Shown here one piece after another: positions 5,130-12,981 of a DNA stretch of 14,489 bases (position 1 is its first letter; every line of letters starts with the position of its first letter). Source of the stretch: an uncultured Collinsella sp. (GTDB taxonomy: Bacteria > Actinomycetota > Coriobacteriia > Coriobacteriales > Coriobacteriaceae); contig CABSNH010000028.1 of assembly GCA_902478985.1 (NCBI GenBank), positions 1 to 14,489 of the forward strand. Direction: 5' to 3'. The translations under genes were made by a program, and so were the position numbers. A model generated the notes under the pieces. The model was not told the origin of the DNA, searched no databases, and saw nothing but the letters and a program-made list of their open reading frames with translations.

Positions 5130-6098
5130 CTAGTACTCGACAACACCCATATAGCGACGGAAATCGGGATCGTGATCAAACACCTTGCCGCGTGCGGCAC
5201 GCAGCTCGCAGTTCATGGCGTAGAACAGCACCGGGTCCAGATAGGCACGGACGCTCGCCGGCACGGCTTCCATACCGTAATCCTTGGCATCGAGCACCAT
5301 CAGCGTATCGGTATGCGTCTTAAGGAACGCCAGGGCGCGCTCGTCCATAGCACGGCACTCGCTGGAGCCCATCTGCAGGAAGTAAAAAACGCCATCCTGA
5401 GTAGCCTCGAAGGGGCCGTGGAAGTACTCGGCAGAGTGGATGTAGCTGCAGTGCTGCCACTGCATCTCCATAAGAGAGCAGATAGCGAAACCGTAGGTCT
5501 GGCTAAAGTTGGGACCGCTGCCCAGAATATAGAAGAACTCGTGCTCCTGGCAAAGCTTGGCAAAACGATCGCCCAGCTCGGCATTTACCTTCTCACGTGC
5601 CGGGGGAAGAATCTTATCCATCTCGGCGATACCGGCATACATATCGGCAAGATCGGCGTAGCCCTCCTGCTGATCGAGCAGCTCGGCCGCAAGCGACAGC
5701 GAAATGCCAGCGGGGACCTCAGCCTGCGGCACGCCCTCGCCCCATGGGTAGACCCACGTGGTCCACTTGCCGGAGTCGATCTTAGATCCAGCGTTGTCGG
5801 TCTGGGCGATCACCGTAGCGCCGGCGGCAAGGGCAATCTCGCAGCCCTCAACGACCTCGGGGGTGTTGCCACTGTGGCTGCAAGCAATGACCAGGGACTT
5901 CTCGCCCAGACGACGCGGACGCATGATATCGAACTCGCGAGCCGTATAGATATACGAAGTGAAGGTGGTTGCCTCGCGCTGCAGAAGCTCATGAGCCGGG
6001 ATCAAATCGATCATGGAGCCACCGCAAGCAATCCAGTAGACGCTGTCGAACTTGCCCTTCTCGGCAATTGCCTCTTTGATCAGATCGTGTGCGTTCAT
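5130..6098 (-). CDS. SIS-domain fructosyl-amino acid 6-phosphate deglycase (FraB/FrlB type), 322 residues
   Basis: Expected to split a 6-phosphofructosyl-amino acid into glucose-6-phosphate and the free amino acid. Two SIS (sugar isomerase) lobes are visible: YWIACGGSMIDLIPA (21-35) with the phosphate-binding CGGS, CSHSGNTPE (73-81), and the second lobe YILGSGPNFSQTYG (190-203). The active-site segment HSAEYFHGPFE (221-231) carries the Glu and His characteristic of FraB/FrlB, and the C-terminus RRYMGVVEY is shared with both. By eye it is closer to Salmonella FraB (fructose-asparagine) than to E. coli FrlB in the MEMQW and DERALAFLK segments. The ATG at 6098 has AAGGA 7 bases upstream; an upstream in-frame start at 6131 has nothing comparable. 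A 62-base gap separates it from the epimerase gene. Confidence 0.85.
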   Translation of the reverse strand: MNAHDLIKEAIAEKGKFDSVYWIACGGSMIDLIPAHELLQREATTFTSYIYTAREFDIMRPRRLGEKSLVIACSHSGNTPEVVEGCEIALAAGATVIAQTDNAGSKIDSGKWTTWVYPWGEGVPQAEVPAGISLSLAAELLDQQEGYADLADMYAGIAEMDKILPPAREKVNAELGDRFAKLCQEHEFFYILGSGPNFSQTYGFAICSLMEMQWQHCSYIHSAEYFHGPFEATQDGVFYFLQMGSSECRAMDERALAFLKTHTDTLMVLDAKDYGMEAVPASVRAYLDPVLFYAMNCELRAARGKVFDHDPDFRRYMGVVEY

Positions 6099-6160
6099 AT
6101 CCAGTTCCTTTCTTGTTTGGTCAGCAATCAATGACGTTGGTTGCGTGGCCGATGGTTGTT

Positions 6161-7012
6161 TTAGTCAATCAGATATTTCTCGAATGCGGCCATGTTCTTG
6201 GCATCTGCCGCCGCCGGGTCATCGTAGTAACGGCCGTCCGTGATTTCCTGGCCCAGCATGCCGTCGAAACCATGGGCGTTGAGTGTGGCGACGAAGGCGT
6301 CCATATCGTGCTTGCCATCGCCCCACACCAGATGGCCATACGGGTCGCCGTCGATAAAGTGCATCTCGTGAATTGCCCCATCACCAAAAGCGGCAAACCA
6401 GTCCTCAAGCGTCTCGCCTGCAACGCCCATCGCGGTTGTATCAACCATGGGCTGTAAGTACGGGCTCGCGACCTCGTCAATCATGCGCTTCGCATCGGAA
6501 ACCGTCGTCACAAGGTTGCTCTCCTCGGGACGCAGGCTTTCCATCGTAAGCACCAGACCGTGCTCGCCGGCATACTCCGCCAGAATGGACAAGTGCTCGC
6601 GGCTGCGCTTCCAGGCTTCCTCGCGGTCCTCGTCCCAGTCGCCCCAGCCCGAGTTGACGGACATACGGTCGCACCCAAGTACCTCGGCAAGCTCAATGCC
6701 GTGTTTAAAGTACGCCAGGCTGCGCTGTTCATGCAGCGGTTTGCGTGCGCAGTACTGCCAAGGATAGACAACATTCTCGGGGCACAGAGTACGATACCTA
6801 AGCCCACGGTCTGCAGCCTTTTTCGCCAGGACCTCAGCCTCAAAGTAGCCCGTGTGGTCGAGCGTCACATGTGGCTCCGCACACCACAGCTCAATGGACT
6901 CAAAGCCCAAACGCTGCTGCACATCAAGGAAGTAATCGAGCGACCACATGATGTAGTGGATATTCATGCCCGCAATCTGTTCGCGGCGCAGCGTCGGTTT
7001 GGATTCAGACAT
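6161..7012 (-). CDS. Sugar phosphate isomerase/epimerase-family TIM barrel, FrlC-like, 283 residues
   Basis: Xylose-isomerase-like (AP endonuclease 2 family) barrel. In the E. coli frl operon FrlC interconverts fructoselysine and psicoselysine. The four metal ligands of this group are visible: Glu158 in TMESLRPEESN, Asp191 in PMVDTTAMG, His218 in IHEMHFIDGD and Glu256 in GQEITDG. The ESLRPEESNLV segment parallels FrlC. The ATG at 7012 lies one base past the amidohydrolase stop, with an ideal AAGGAGG inside the last codons of that upstream gene, so the two are tightly coupled. It would let the cell feed C3-epimers of Amadori compounds into the kinase and deglycase. An alternative is a generic ketose epimerase. 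Confidence 0.75.
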   Translation of the reverse strand: MSESKPTLRREQIAGMNIHYIMWSLDYFLDVQQRLGFESIELWCAEPHVTLDHTGYFEAEVLAKKAADRGLRYRTLCPENVVYPWQYCARKPLHEQRSLAYFKHGIELAEVLGCDRMSVNSGWGDWDEDREEAWKRSREHLSILAEYAGEHGLVLTMESLRPEESNLVTTVSDAKRMIDEVASPYLQPMVDTTAMGVAGETLEDWFAAFGDGAIHEMHFIDGDPYGHLVWGDGKHDMDAFVATLNAHGFDGMLGQEITDGRYYDDPAAADAKNMAAFEKYLID

Positions 7013-7013
7013 C

Positions 7014-8597
7014 CTATGCCTCCTTATTTCGATCGAACACGATTTGTCCGTCCGACATCGTCATATCAACCGAAAGATCGCGTGCGTCGCGATAATCGAG
7101 GTCGAACACATCCCGATCGAGCACGCAGATATCGGCAAGTTTGCCGACCTCGAGCGTACCCAGCTCGTCTTCGCGCATCAGATCGTACGCGCCCCCGGCA
7201 GTCCAAGCGCGCAAGAGCTCGACAAGCGTCAGCGTGTTGACCTCATTCACGGGCAGTCCGTCGGCGAAGAATCCACCGCACGCGCTGTAGATTGACTCGC
7301 CCAGGCTCGGAATCAGCAGCGGCAAATCCGTTCCACAGCACACTGTGCATCCGGAATCTTCCATGCCGCGGCGATTCCAGCTGTGCAAAAGTCGCGTCTC
7401 GCCAATTTGTCGACGCATCATCGACAGGCAATCCTCGCGCCGGTCCAGCGTCAGAATCTGCGGATAGACCTCGCAAATTCCACCTAACTTGCCAAACTCG
7501 ACAAGATCGGTCGGGTCAGAGTTCTCGAGATCGGTAATCGCATGGCGGCGAAGCATCCGTCCATGCTCGTCTCGAGGCAGCGAGGCATAGAGCGCCACGG
7601 TGCGACGAACGGCGCCATCGCCCTGGCAATGCAAGGAATATCGGAAGCCGTCAGCATCAATTGCACGCAGCTCGTTCTCAATCAGATCCCATTCGGGCTC
7701 CTCGACAACCGTCTTGCCGGCAGCGCCCGCATCGGCCGTGTCCTCATAGGGGTCAATCATCTCGGCAAGCCCCGCCCATACGCCTCGATCGGTCATACGG
7801 TTGAAGCCAGAAAAACGAACGAACGGTCCCCGGAAGCGCTCTCGTGCCTCGCGGGCATATGCCAGATTTGCACCGGCACCCACCGGCTGCGACATCATAG
7901 AGACGCGAACCGTCAGCTCACCAGATTCCTCACGGCGAGCCATTTCGTCGGCAAAGCCGTAGTAGTCATCAAACGCCATCTCCTTGATGGCGGTAACGCC
8001 GCGTTCGTTAAGCATGCTCATGTAGTCCGAATACCCGGCACGTACCTCAGGCAGCACGAGGAAATCGCTCATCATGCGCCAGATCTTCTCGGCATAGCAC
8101 GCCTGGGGTGTGAAGCCGTATCGCGCACTGGCGGCAGCATTGAGAACACAGGTCTCCGCGCCCGGTGTAAAGCAGACGACAGGGATATCGCCAAAACACT
8201 CGTCAAACACAGCTGCTGTATTTGCGTTCTCGGCATCCGATGCCAACGTTTCGGGTAGGTTGTGGCCAAAAGCCGCCGCGCAATCCGGATGATCTTCTTT
8301 CCATGCACGCAAGAGCGACACGGCCTCTTTGGCATCGGCGACGCCGGACAGATCAGACCCCAACGTCCGCAGTGCCCAGCCCGTATAGAAGGTATGCACA
8401 TCGATCAGGCCGGGCATGACGGTGCGGTCGCCCAGGTCAACTACCTCGTCCGCTTGGGTCAAATACGAAGCTACCTCGCACTTGGTGCCAACAGCCTCAA
8501 TTCGATTGCCACGGACCGCTACGAAACCTTCAAACGGCAGGTCCCCCGTACCGGTAAAGACGCTCTTAGACGTCAGGACCGTCAAACGATCAGACAT
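7014..8597 (-). CDS. Amidohydrolase family 3 (YtcJ-like) enzyme with altered HxH motif, 527 residues
   Basis: A metal-dependent hydrolase with a split N/C-terminal beta sandwich around a barrel. MPGLIDVHTFYTGW (61-74) is where the family has its HxH pair, but here the second His is Phe70 (H68-T-F). Other family landmarks are present: VTAIKEMAF with Lys205, YSLHCQGDGAV (320-330, His323), RRHAITDLENSDPTDL (350-365, His352), and CGTDLPLLIPSLG (421-433, Asp424); the tail GTLEVGKLADICVLD (480-494) is typical. I chose the ATG at 8597 with AGGTGG 5 bases upstream; a GTG at 8606 adds three residues. It sits between the transporter and the FrlC-like gene, 9 bases from the former and one base from the latter, so it belongs to the pathway. 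It may remove an acyl, amide or lactam group from the imported Amadori compound; the substrate is not known. Confidence 0.75.
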   Translation of the reverse strand: MSDRLTVLTSKSVFTGTGDLPFEGFVAVRGNRIEAVGTKCEVASYLTQADEVVDLGDRTVMPGLIDVHTFYTGWALRTLGSDLSGVADAKEAVSLLRAWKEDHPDCAAAFGHNLPETLASDAENANTAAVFDECFGDIPVVCFTPGAETCVLNAAASARYGFTPQACYAEKIWRMMSDFLVLPEVRAGYSDYMSMLNERGVTAIKEMAFDDYYGFADEMARREESGELTVRVSMMSQPVGAGANLAYAREARERFRGPFVRFSGFNRMTDRGVWAGLAEMIDPYEDTADAGAAGKTVVEEPEWDLIENELRAIDADGFRYSLHCQGDGAVRRTVALYASLPRDEHGRMLRRHAITDLENSDPTDLVEFGKLGGICEVYPQILTLDRREDCLSMMRRQIGETRLLHSWNRRGMEDSGCTVCCGTDLPLLIPSLGESIYSACGGFFADGLPVNEVNTLTLVELLRAWTAGGAYDLMREDELGTLEVGKLADICVLDRDVFDLDYRDARDLSVDMTMSDGQIVFDRNKEA

Positions 8598-8606
8598 CAC
8601 AACCAC

Positions 8607-10070
8607 CTACACCGGAAGCATGCCAGAGATTGCCGTTACGATCAGGCCAAAGACGACCATGAAAATGAAGAACTTCCAAATGGTCTTCCACCATTGGCCA
8701 AACGAAATCCTAGCCACGGCAAGACCGGCGACCGTCATGCCCGCCACGGGGCTGATGGTGTTGATGGTCTGGTTGGCAAACTGGAGCGCGGTGACGGCCG
8801 CCTCGGGATTGAGGCCCATGAGCTCGGTCAGGGGGCCCATAACGGGCATGGTGAGCGCCGCCAGGCCAGAACTCGAGGGAACTAGCAAAGAGAGCAGGCC
8901 AAGGACGATATACATAAACGTGGTGTAGACGGCGGCGGGTGCACCGGCAAGCGCAGTAGCGAGCGCCTGGAGGATGGTGTCGATGATCATGCCGCCCTCG
9001 GCGATGACCAGAATACCGCGAGCGATACCGATAACGATGGCAGCGTACGCAAAGTCGGCAAGACCCTTAACGAACTCCTCGGCGATCGTCTGCTGGTCAA
9101 GGCCGCCCAGGATACCGGCAAGCAAGCCCATGCCAAGGAACACGGCGGAAATCTCATTCATGTACCAGCCCTGGGTAACAAGACCCCAGACGATAATGCC
9201 CATACCGCAGGCAAAATCGATAAGCACGAGCTTCTGACGGGTAGTGAACTCTTCCTCGATGGAGGCATCGGTCACGGAAAACTCAACACGCTTGAGCTTG
9301 TCGTCCTCGTACGTAATGGACGACTCGGGGTTTTTCTTGACACGCATGGCATAGCGCATGGCCCATGCGATACCGACGGCAGTGAAGATGACCCAAGAAA
9401 CGGCGCGCAGCCACAGCTGAGGATTGCCCTCGATACCAATGATGCCTTGGGCGATCAAAACATTAAACGGGTCGATGGTCGAAGCACAATATCCCAGGTT
9501 AGGACCAAGGAAGCAGATGATAAACGCCGTCATCGAGTCATACCCGATACCCATCATGATGGGAATGAAGATGGCATAGAACGGCAGGGCTTCCTCAGAC
9601 ATACCAAACGTAGTGCCGCAAATGGACAGCAACGTCATCGTGATGGGAATGATGAGGATGTCCTTGTTCTTGAGCTTTTTAATCACACGGCTCATGCCGG
9701 CATTCAAAGCGTTGGTCTTGGTGATGATTGCGAACGATCCGCCAATCAATAAGACGAACGCAACGACGTCGGCTGCCTCTTGGATACCCTTGGTGGGCGC
9801 TTGCAGGACCGCGAAGATATCCTGGCCCAGATTGATGGTCTCGCCGGTCTCTGAATCGGTGTAGTTCTTATCGACCTGTTCATAGGTTCCAGCAACGGCA
9901 ACTTCACGCTCGCCCGCCGCTGTCGAAATCGTCTTGCGCTGATACTGACCAGAGGGAACAATCCAAGTCAGGACCGCAAAGACAACGATCAGCAAGAACA
10001 TGATCGTATAGACATGCGGTAATTTGAACTTAAAACGTCTGTTTGTCTTCTTCGCCTTCGTATCTGACAT
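8607..10070 (-). CDS. YfcC/DcuC-superfamily membrane transporter, 487 residues
   Basis: Polytopic inner-membrane carrier with roughly 11-13 spans. TWIVPSGQY at 35-43 after the first span is a hallmark of the YfcC group (C4-dicarboxylate anaerobic carrier superfamily, related to AbgT). Two internal half-repeats are visible, one around GMSEEALPFYAIFIP and one around the PSSSGLAALTMPVMGPL and NTISPVAGM region near the C-terminus, the usual re-entrant hairpins. Relatives carry amino acids or acylated amino acids. The ATG at 10070 has GGAGG 5 bases upstream; the open frame continues upstream to 10265 but without a site. It is first in the catabolic operon, after its own promoter, and presumably imports the substrate. 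E. coli uses an APC permease (FrlA) for this step, so the class differs. Confidence 0.82.
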   Translation of the reverse strand: MSDTKAKKTNRRFKFKLPHVYTIMFLLIVVFAVLTWIVPSGQYQRKTISTAAGEREVAVAGTYEQVDKNYTDSETGETINLGQDIFAVLQAPTKGIQEAADVVAFVLLIGGSFAIITKTNALNAGMSRVIKKLKNKDILIIPITMTLLSICGTTFGMSEEALPFYAIFIPIMMGIGYDSMTAFIICFLGPNLGYCASTIDPFNVLIAQGIIGIEGNPQLWLRAVSWVIFTAVGIAWAMRYAMRVKKNPESSITYEDDKLKRVEFSVTDASIEEEFTTRQKLVLIDFACGMGIIVWGLVTQGWYMNEISAVFLGMGLLAGILGGLDQQTIAEEFVKGLADFAYAAIVIGIARGILVIAEGGMIIDTILQALATALAGAPAAVYTTFMYIVLGLLSLLVPSSSGLAALTMPVMGPLTELMGLNPEAAVTALQFANQTINTISPVAGMTVAGLAVARISFGQWWKTIWKFFIFMVVFGLIVTAISGMLPV

Positions 10071-10112
10071 AGATACCTCCAAAGAACTCGAGACTGCATC
10101 GCATCTCGCTTC

Positions 10113-10135
10113 AACGTTTGCACAAGGCAAACGTT
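10113..10135. promoter_or_regulatory. 23-bp palindrome in the operon leader, operator or leader hairpin
   Basis: AACGTTTGC (10113-10121), 5-base spacer, GCAAACGTT (10127-10135), perfect. It lies just downstream of the predicted promoter start and about 43 bases before the transporter ATG. As DNA it is a plausible repressor site (each arm contains AACGTT, reminiscent of LacI-type half sites); as RNA it would form a 9-bp hairpin. Confidence 0.6.
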
Positions 10136-10149
10136 CTATGACGTCCCAT

Positions 10150-10178
10150 AGATTACCAGCAGCTTTTTCCTTCATCAA
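10150..10178 (-). promoter_or_regulatory. Predicted promoter of the transporter-to-kinase operon
   Basis: On the minus strand TTGATG (10178-10173) and TAATCT (10155-10150), 17 bases apart, with TGG before the -10 giving an extended -10. The start would be near 10143, directly before the palindrome at 10113-10135. Confidence 0.45.
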
Positions 10179-10240
10179 GATAATTTCAAACTGATTGCCG
10201 CAACGCGGTTGAACGGTTGCGTTCGCGCCGTGAACGGTAT

Positions 10241-10276
10241 GGAGACGCCCGGTGAGATGATCCACCGGGCGTTTCC
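10241..10276 (-). terminator. Hairpin after the GntR regulator gene
   Basis: 14-position stem, 10263-10276 with 10241-10254, perfect over the inner 10 bases (ACGCCCGGTG/CACCGGGCGT), one mismatch further out, loop of 8. It starts 12 bases after the regulator stop. There is no U run, so termination may be partial, with some read-through into the operon. Confidence 0.5.
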
Positions 10277-10288
10277 ATTCGCAATGTC

Positions 10289-11032
10289 CTAGATGTCAAA
10301 AACGTAGCGAGACCCAACGATTCGCTGACGACCGATGATAAACGGCCGCCGCTGCCCATCGAAAAAGAAGGCTTCCATATAAAACAAGGGTTCGCCAACG
10401 GGAACTGCCAACAGCCGAGCGACCTCGGGCGACGCGCACGCGATCTCGAGTGTGCACGGGTCGGTAAACGCGGGCGTACGGCCCGTCCGGTTGCGCACGA
10501 ACTCAAAAATGGATTGGTTAGATAGAGGTGCCGTTGATAGATAAGCGTTGTCCTCGTAAACGTATATGTTGTTCTCGAGCATGACGGGGACTCCATCGGC
10601 AGTACGCACACGCTCAACGCAAATCAAATCAGTTCCAACGGGAACACCAAAGAACTGCGCTTCGGTGGAATCCGCCGGCAGTTTCTTTCTCGAAATGACG
10701 CACGCCCCCGGCTCCATTCCGTTAACGCGGCATGCGTCCGAAAAACTCTGGACGTCATCCTTCTGGCGAATCTTGCGCTTAAGCTTGGGGGCATTGACAA
10801 ACGTGCCTTTCCCCTGCCGCTTCGTTAGATAGCCCTGCTGGACGAGCTCCTCAATAGCGCGTCGCACGGTAACGCGGCCAACTTTATAGCTCTCAGCCAA
10901 TTCGAATTCGTTGGGTATCCGCGCGCCCGCCTTGTAGGCACCGGAGTTAATTTCGTTTTTAATGATATCGATAACCTGTTGGTACAGCGGTATCGCTGCT
11001 TTACCGTCAGTTAGCCCTTCAGTCGGTGGCAT
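10289..11032 (-). CDS. GntR-family regulator with UTRA effector domain (HutC/FrlR-like), 247 residues
   Basis: The N-terminal winged helix is clear: IPLYQQVIDIIKNEINSG (14-31), IPNEFELAESYKVGRVTVRRAIEELVQQG (39-67) and the wing YLTKRQGKGTFV (68-79). From about residue 90 the UTRA fold follows, with ICVERVRTADGVPVMLENNIYV-type strands (ending about 157) and the closing RPFIIGRQRIVGSRYVFDI. UTRA domains bind small sugars or sugar-amine phosphates; E. coli FrlR is of this class, so it probably senses a pathway intermediate and represses the operon. The ATG at 11032 has GGGAGAGG about 4 bases upstream. Located 218 bases upstream of the transporter gene, same strand. Confidence 0.85.
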   Translation of the reverse strand: MPPTEGLTDGKAAIPLYQQVIDIIKNEINSGAYKAGARIPNEFELAESYKVGRVTVRRAIEELVQQGYLTKRQGKGTFVNAPKLKRKIRQKDDVQSFSDACRVNGMEPGACVISRKKLPADSTEAQFFGVPVGTDLICVERVRTADGVPVMLENNIYVYEDNAYLSTAPLSNQSIFEFVRNRTGRTPAFTDPCTLEIACASPEVARLLAVPVGEPLFYMEAFFFDGQRRPFIIGRQRIVGSRYVFDI

Positions 11033-11062
11033 ATACCCTCTCCCAGCACAATTAAGTCTAAA

Positions 11063-11099
11063 GCGGGCCCAAGGGCATTCAGCAAGCCCTTAAGCCCGC
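11063..11099 (-). terminator. Strong hairpin upstream of the regulator gene
   Basis: GCGGGC/GCCCGC and AAGGGC/GCCCTT stems separated by a two-base internal loop, apical loop of 9. On the minus strand it is followed by TTTAGACTT and then, only about 30 bases on, by the regulator start. It may terminate transcripts from the upstream phosphatase or act as a leader structure for the regulator. Confidence 0.45.
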
Positions 11100-11116
11100 A
11101 TTAGCATTAAGTATGC

Positions 11117-11131
11117 TTGGTGCCGCACCAA
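11117..11131. promoter_or_regulatory. 15-bp perfect palindrome, operator candidate
   Basis: TTGGTGC-C-GCACCAA, symmetrical over 15 bases, 85-99 bases upstream of the regulator start. A short GCAT-N5-ATGC repeat lies beside it (11104-11116). Its position fits a site for the regulator or another repressor; no clear -35/-10 pair was readable. Confidence 0.4.
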
Positions 11132-11159
11132 AATGTCGGGTATTTACTCATCTGACCCG

Positions 11160-11180
11160 AAAAACGCGCAACTACCGCGC
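11160..11180 (-). terminator. Weak intrinsic terminator after the HAD gene
   Basis: On the minus strand a short GC stem (CGCG, 11179-11176, with CGCG, 11168-11165; loop of 7) is followed directly by TTTTT (11164-11160). It starts 3 bases past the stop codon at 11183. Confidence 0.4.
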
Positions 11181-11182
11181 TC

Positions 11183-11842
11183 CTAAGAAAGCGTGAGCAG
11201 CTCCGGCAGCTGGTCGATAATCTTGTCCGCGGCATCCTGGCTAAAGCCAAAGCGTTCCTCGCGCTTGGCAATGACTGTCAGACCGGCTCGCTTGCCGGCA
11301 GTGATGCCAGGCACCGAGTCCTCAACGCAGCAGCAGCGATTCGCGGGCAGCCCCAGCAGATCCAGCGCATGCAGGTAGATGTCGGGCTCGGGCTTGCTCT
11401 CCTTAAACTGCTCGCCGCTCACCACATACTCAAAGGCATCCGACAGCCCGCATGCGTTGAGCACTTCCTCGATGCTAACCATGGGAGACGAGCTGGCAAG
11501 CGCCACGCGAACGCCACGGCGCGGCAGTTCTCGAATCGTATCCACGGCGCCTGGGTTAATCAAAGCCTGATAGTCGCGCGGACGTTTATGCGCCCACTCG
11601 TCCCAACGGGCCAACGCTTCCTCGCCAGTGAAATGCCCCTTACCGGCGCGCTCAAACCAATCGACCAGCATATGCAGGAAGAACTGATGGGAGGTACCGA
11701 CCTGCCCATTCAACTCCTCTTGAGTCAGATTAAGCCCCAGCTCCTTGGCAAACGCGGCAGTCTCGCCCAAGTAGTAATACTCGGTATCGACAATGACGCC
11801 GTCCATGTCAAAGATAACGGCGTCGAACGGAAATGCGGACAC
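11183..11842 (-). CDS. HAD-superfamily hydrolase, beta-phosphoglucomutase-like (subfamily IA), 219 residues
   Basis: Cytosolic phosphatase or phosphomutase. Motif I FDMDGVIVDT (11-20) gives the nucleophile Asp12 and acid Asp14; motif II ALASSSP (114-120); motif III Lys150 in ESKPEPDIYL; motif IV VEDSVPGI (173-180). A helical cap lies at about 22-90, as in subfamily IA. The start is probably the GTG at 11842, since AGGGAGG lies 5 bases upstream; the frame stays open to 11890 but without a ribosome site. It is placed between the Cof gene and the Amadori regulator on the same strand. A role in disposing of sugar phosphates made by the operon is possible but unproven, because terminator-like hairpins separate them. 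Confidence 0.82.
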   Translation of the reverse strand: MSAFPFDAVIFDMDGVIVDTEYYYLGETAAFAKELGLNLTQEELNGQVGTSHQFFLHMLVDWFERAGKGHFTGEEALARWDEWAHKRPRDYQALINPGAVDTIRELPRRGVRVALASSSPMVSIEEVLNACGLSDAFEYVVSGEQFKESKPEPDIYLHALDLLGLPANRCCCVEDSVPGITAGKRAGLTVIAKREERFGFSQDAADKIIDQLPELLTLS

Positions 11843-11857
11843 GGCACCCTCCCTAAC

Positions 11858-11883
11858 AAAAGGACGCCCGCGAGCAGGCGCCC
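11858..11883 (-). terminator. Intrinsic terminator after the Cof gene
   Basis: On the minus strand GGGCGCC (11883-11877), loop of 8, GGCGTCC (11868-11862), 7 pairs with one G-U, followed by TTTTG (11861-11857). It lies between the Cof stop (11907) and the ribosome site of the next gene. Confidence 0.55.
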
Positions 11884-11906
11884 GAATCATGCATTAATCG
11901 GCGATT

Positions 11907-12749
11907 CTAGCCCAGCAGCTTATCCAGCGCCACCGCAATACCATCTTCGTTGTTATTGGCGGTCACCATCTGGGCCACAGCCTTAACCTCATCGACGGCG
12001 TTGCCCATGGCTACACCCGTGCCGGCCCACTCAATCATGGACTTGTCGTTCTGGCCGTCGCCAAACGATACGACATCGCTAGCATCGATGCCGAGCTTGG
12101 GCAGGGCACCCTCGAGCGCACGGGCCTTGTCGATACCGGGCGCCGTGTACTCAAAGTACCAGTCGGCCGTAAACATGCCCGAAAGCGTCTGCTTAAAGGG
12201 CGCATACATCTCCTCGTAATGCGCCTGCAGGTAGGCCGGATCGCCCGCCGTCAGCAGCTTGTCCACGGGATAAGCGTCCACAACCTCATGCAAGCTCTCG
12301 ACCTCGCGAATCTTAAGATCGCACGCATCGCGCTCATACTTGACGATATTCTTCTGCGAGCCGTCAGGCAGCGTGATCATGCAATGGTACGAATCCTCGA
12401 CGTGCAGATTACGACCGAGCGAAATCATAGGGATCACGTCAAAATTACGCAGATGATCAATCAGACGGTGCAGCTCGTCAGCCGGCATGGCCTGGTCAAA
12501 AAGGACCTCATCGGTCTGAGCATCGACCACATGCGCGCCATTGAAAGCGACTAGAAGACCGTCATGGTTTTGAAGGTCGAGCTCCTGCGCCAAGGCGTGC
12601 AGCCCCCATGCGGGACGACCCGAAGCCAAGATGAGCTTAATTCCCGACTCCTGCGCCGCGAGCAGCTTCTCGCGCGTACGCGGGCTGATGACCTTTTGGT
12701 CGTTGGTGAGCGTACCGTCGATATCCATCGCGATGGCTTTGATTGCCAT
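11907..12749 (-). CDS. Cof-type HAD phosphatase (subfamily IIB), 280 residues
   Basis: Cytosolic sugar-phosphate phosphatase of the Cof/YidA/YbiV group. MDIDGTLTND (8-17) holds the nucleophile Asp9 and acid Asp11; ILASGRPAWG (40-49) is motif II; Lys208 in GIDKARAL is motif III; FGDGQNDKSMIEWAGTGVAMGNA (229-251) is motif IV and typical of Cof proteins. The C2 cap spans roughly 85-200. Length is normal. The ATG at 12749 has AGGGAGG 5 bases upstream. These enzymes act broadly on hexose phosphates and similar small molecules; the substrate cannot be read. Confidence 0.9.
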   Translation of the reverse strand: MAIKAIAMDIDGTLTNDQKVISPRTREKLLAAQESGIKLILASGRPAWGLHALAQELDLQNHDGLLVAFNGAHVVDAQTDEVLFDQAMPADELHRLIDHLRNFDVIPMISLGRNLHVEDSYHCMITLPDGSQKNIVKYERDACDLKIREVESLHEVVDAYPVDKLLTAGDPAYLQAHYEEMYAPFKQTLSGMFTADWYFEYTAPGIDKARALEGALPKLGIDASDVVSFGDGQNDKSMIEWAGTGVAMGNAVDEVKAVAQMVTANNNEDGIAVALDKLLG

Positions 12750-12981
12750 ATATGCCTCCCTGTCATTGAACAACCTTGTCTGAGCCATCATACAGAACAC
12801 CCACGGCGGCTCTGTCTGCAACGGGTAAAAAGTCATATTGTCCCGAACATGAACGGGACGCCATCTCGGGGCTCAATCGTTCCAGCCAAACGCTGAGCCA
12901 CCACATACATAGCTGGCGACACCAAGCGCGACCGTTCCACGAACCTCGTTTCACCCCGTAGAAAAAATTTCAAAATTAGTC

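Noticed and set aside
4192..6134. Long plus-strand frames (313 and 341 codons) across the kinase and deglycase genes
   Set aside because: They are antisense to motif-bearing minus-strand genes and run through the intergenic hairpins.
12846..12857. GAACATGAACG near 12846, considered as a second LexA-like box
   Set aside because: The halves are direct, not inverted (GAAC...GAAC), so it lacks the required symmetry; it is only the loop of a short GTCCCG/CGGGAC repeat.
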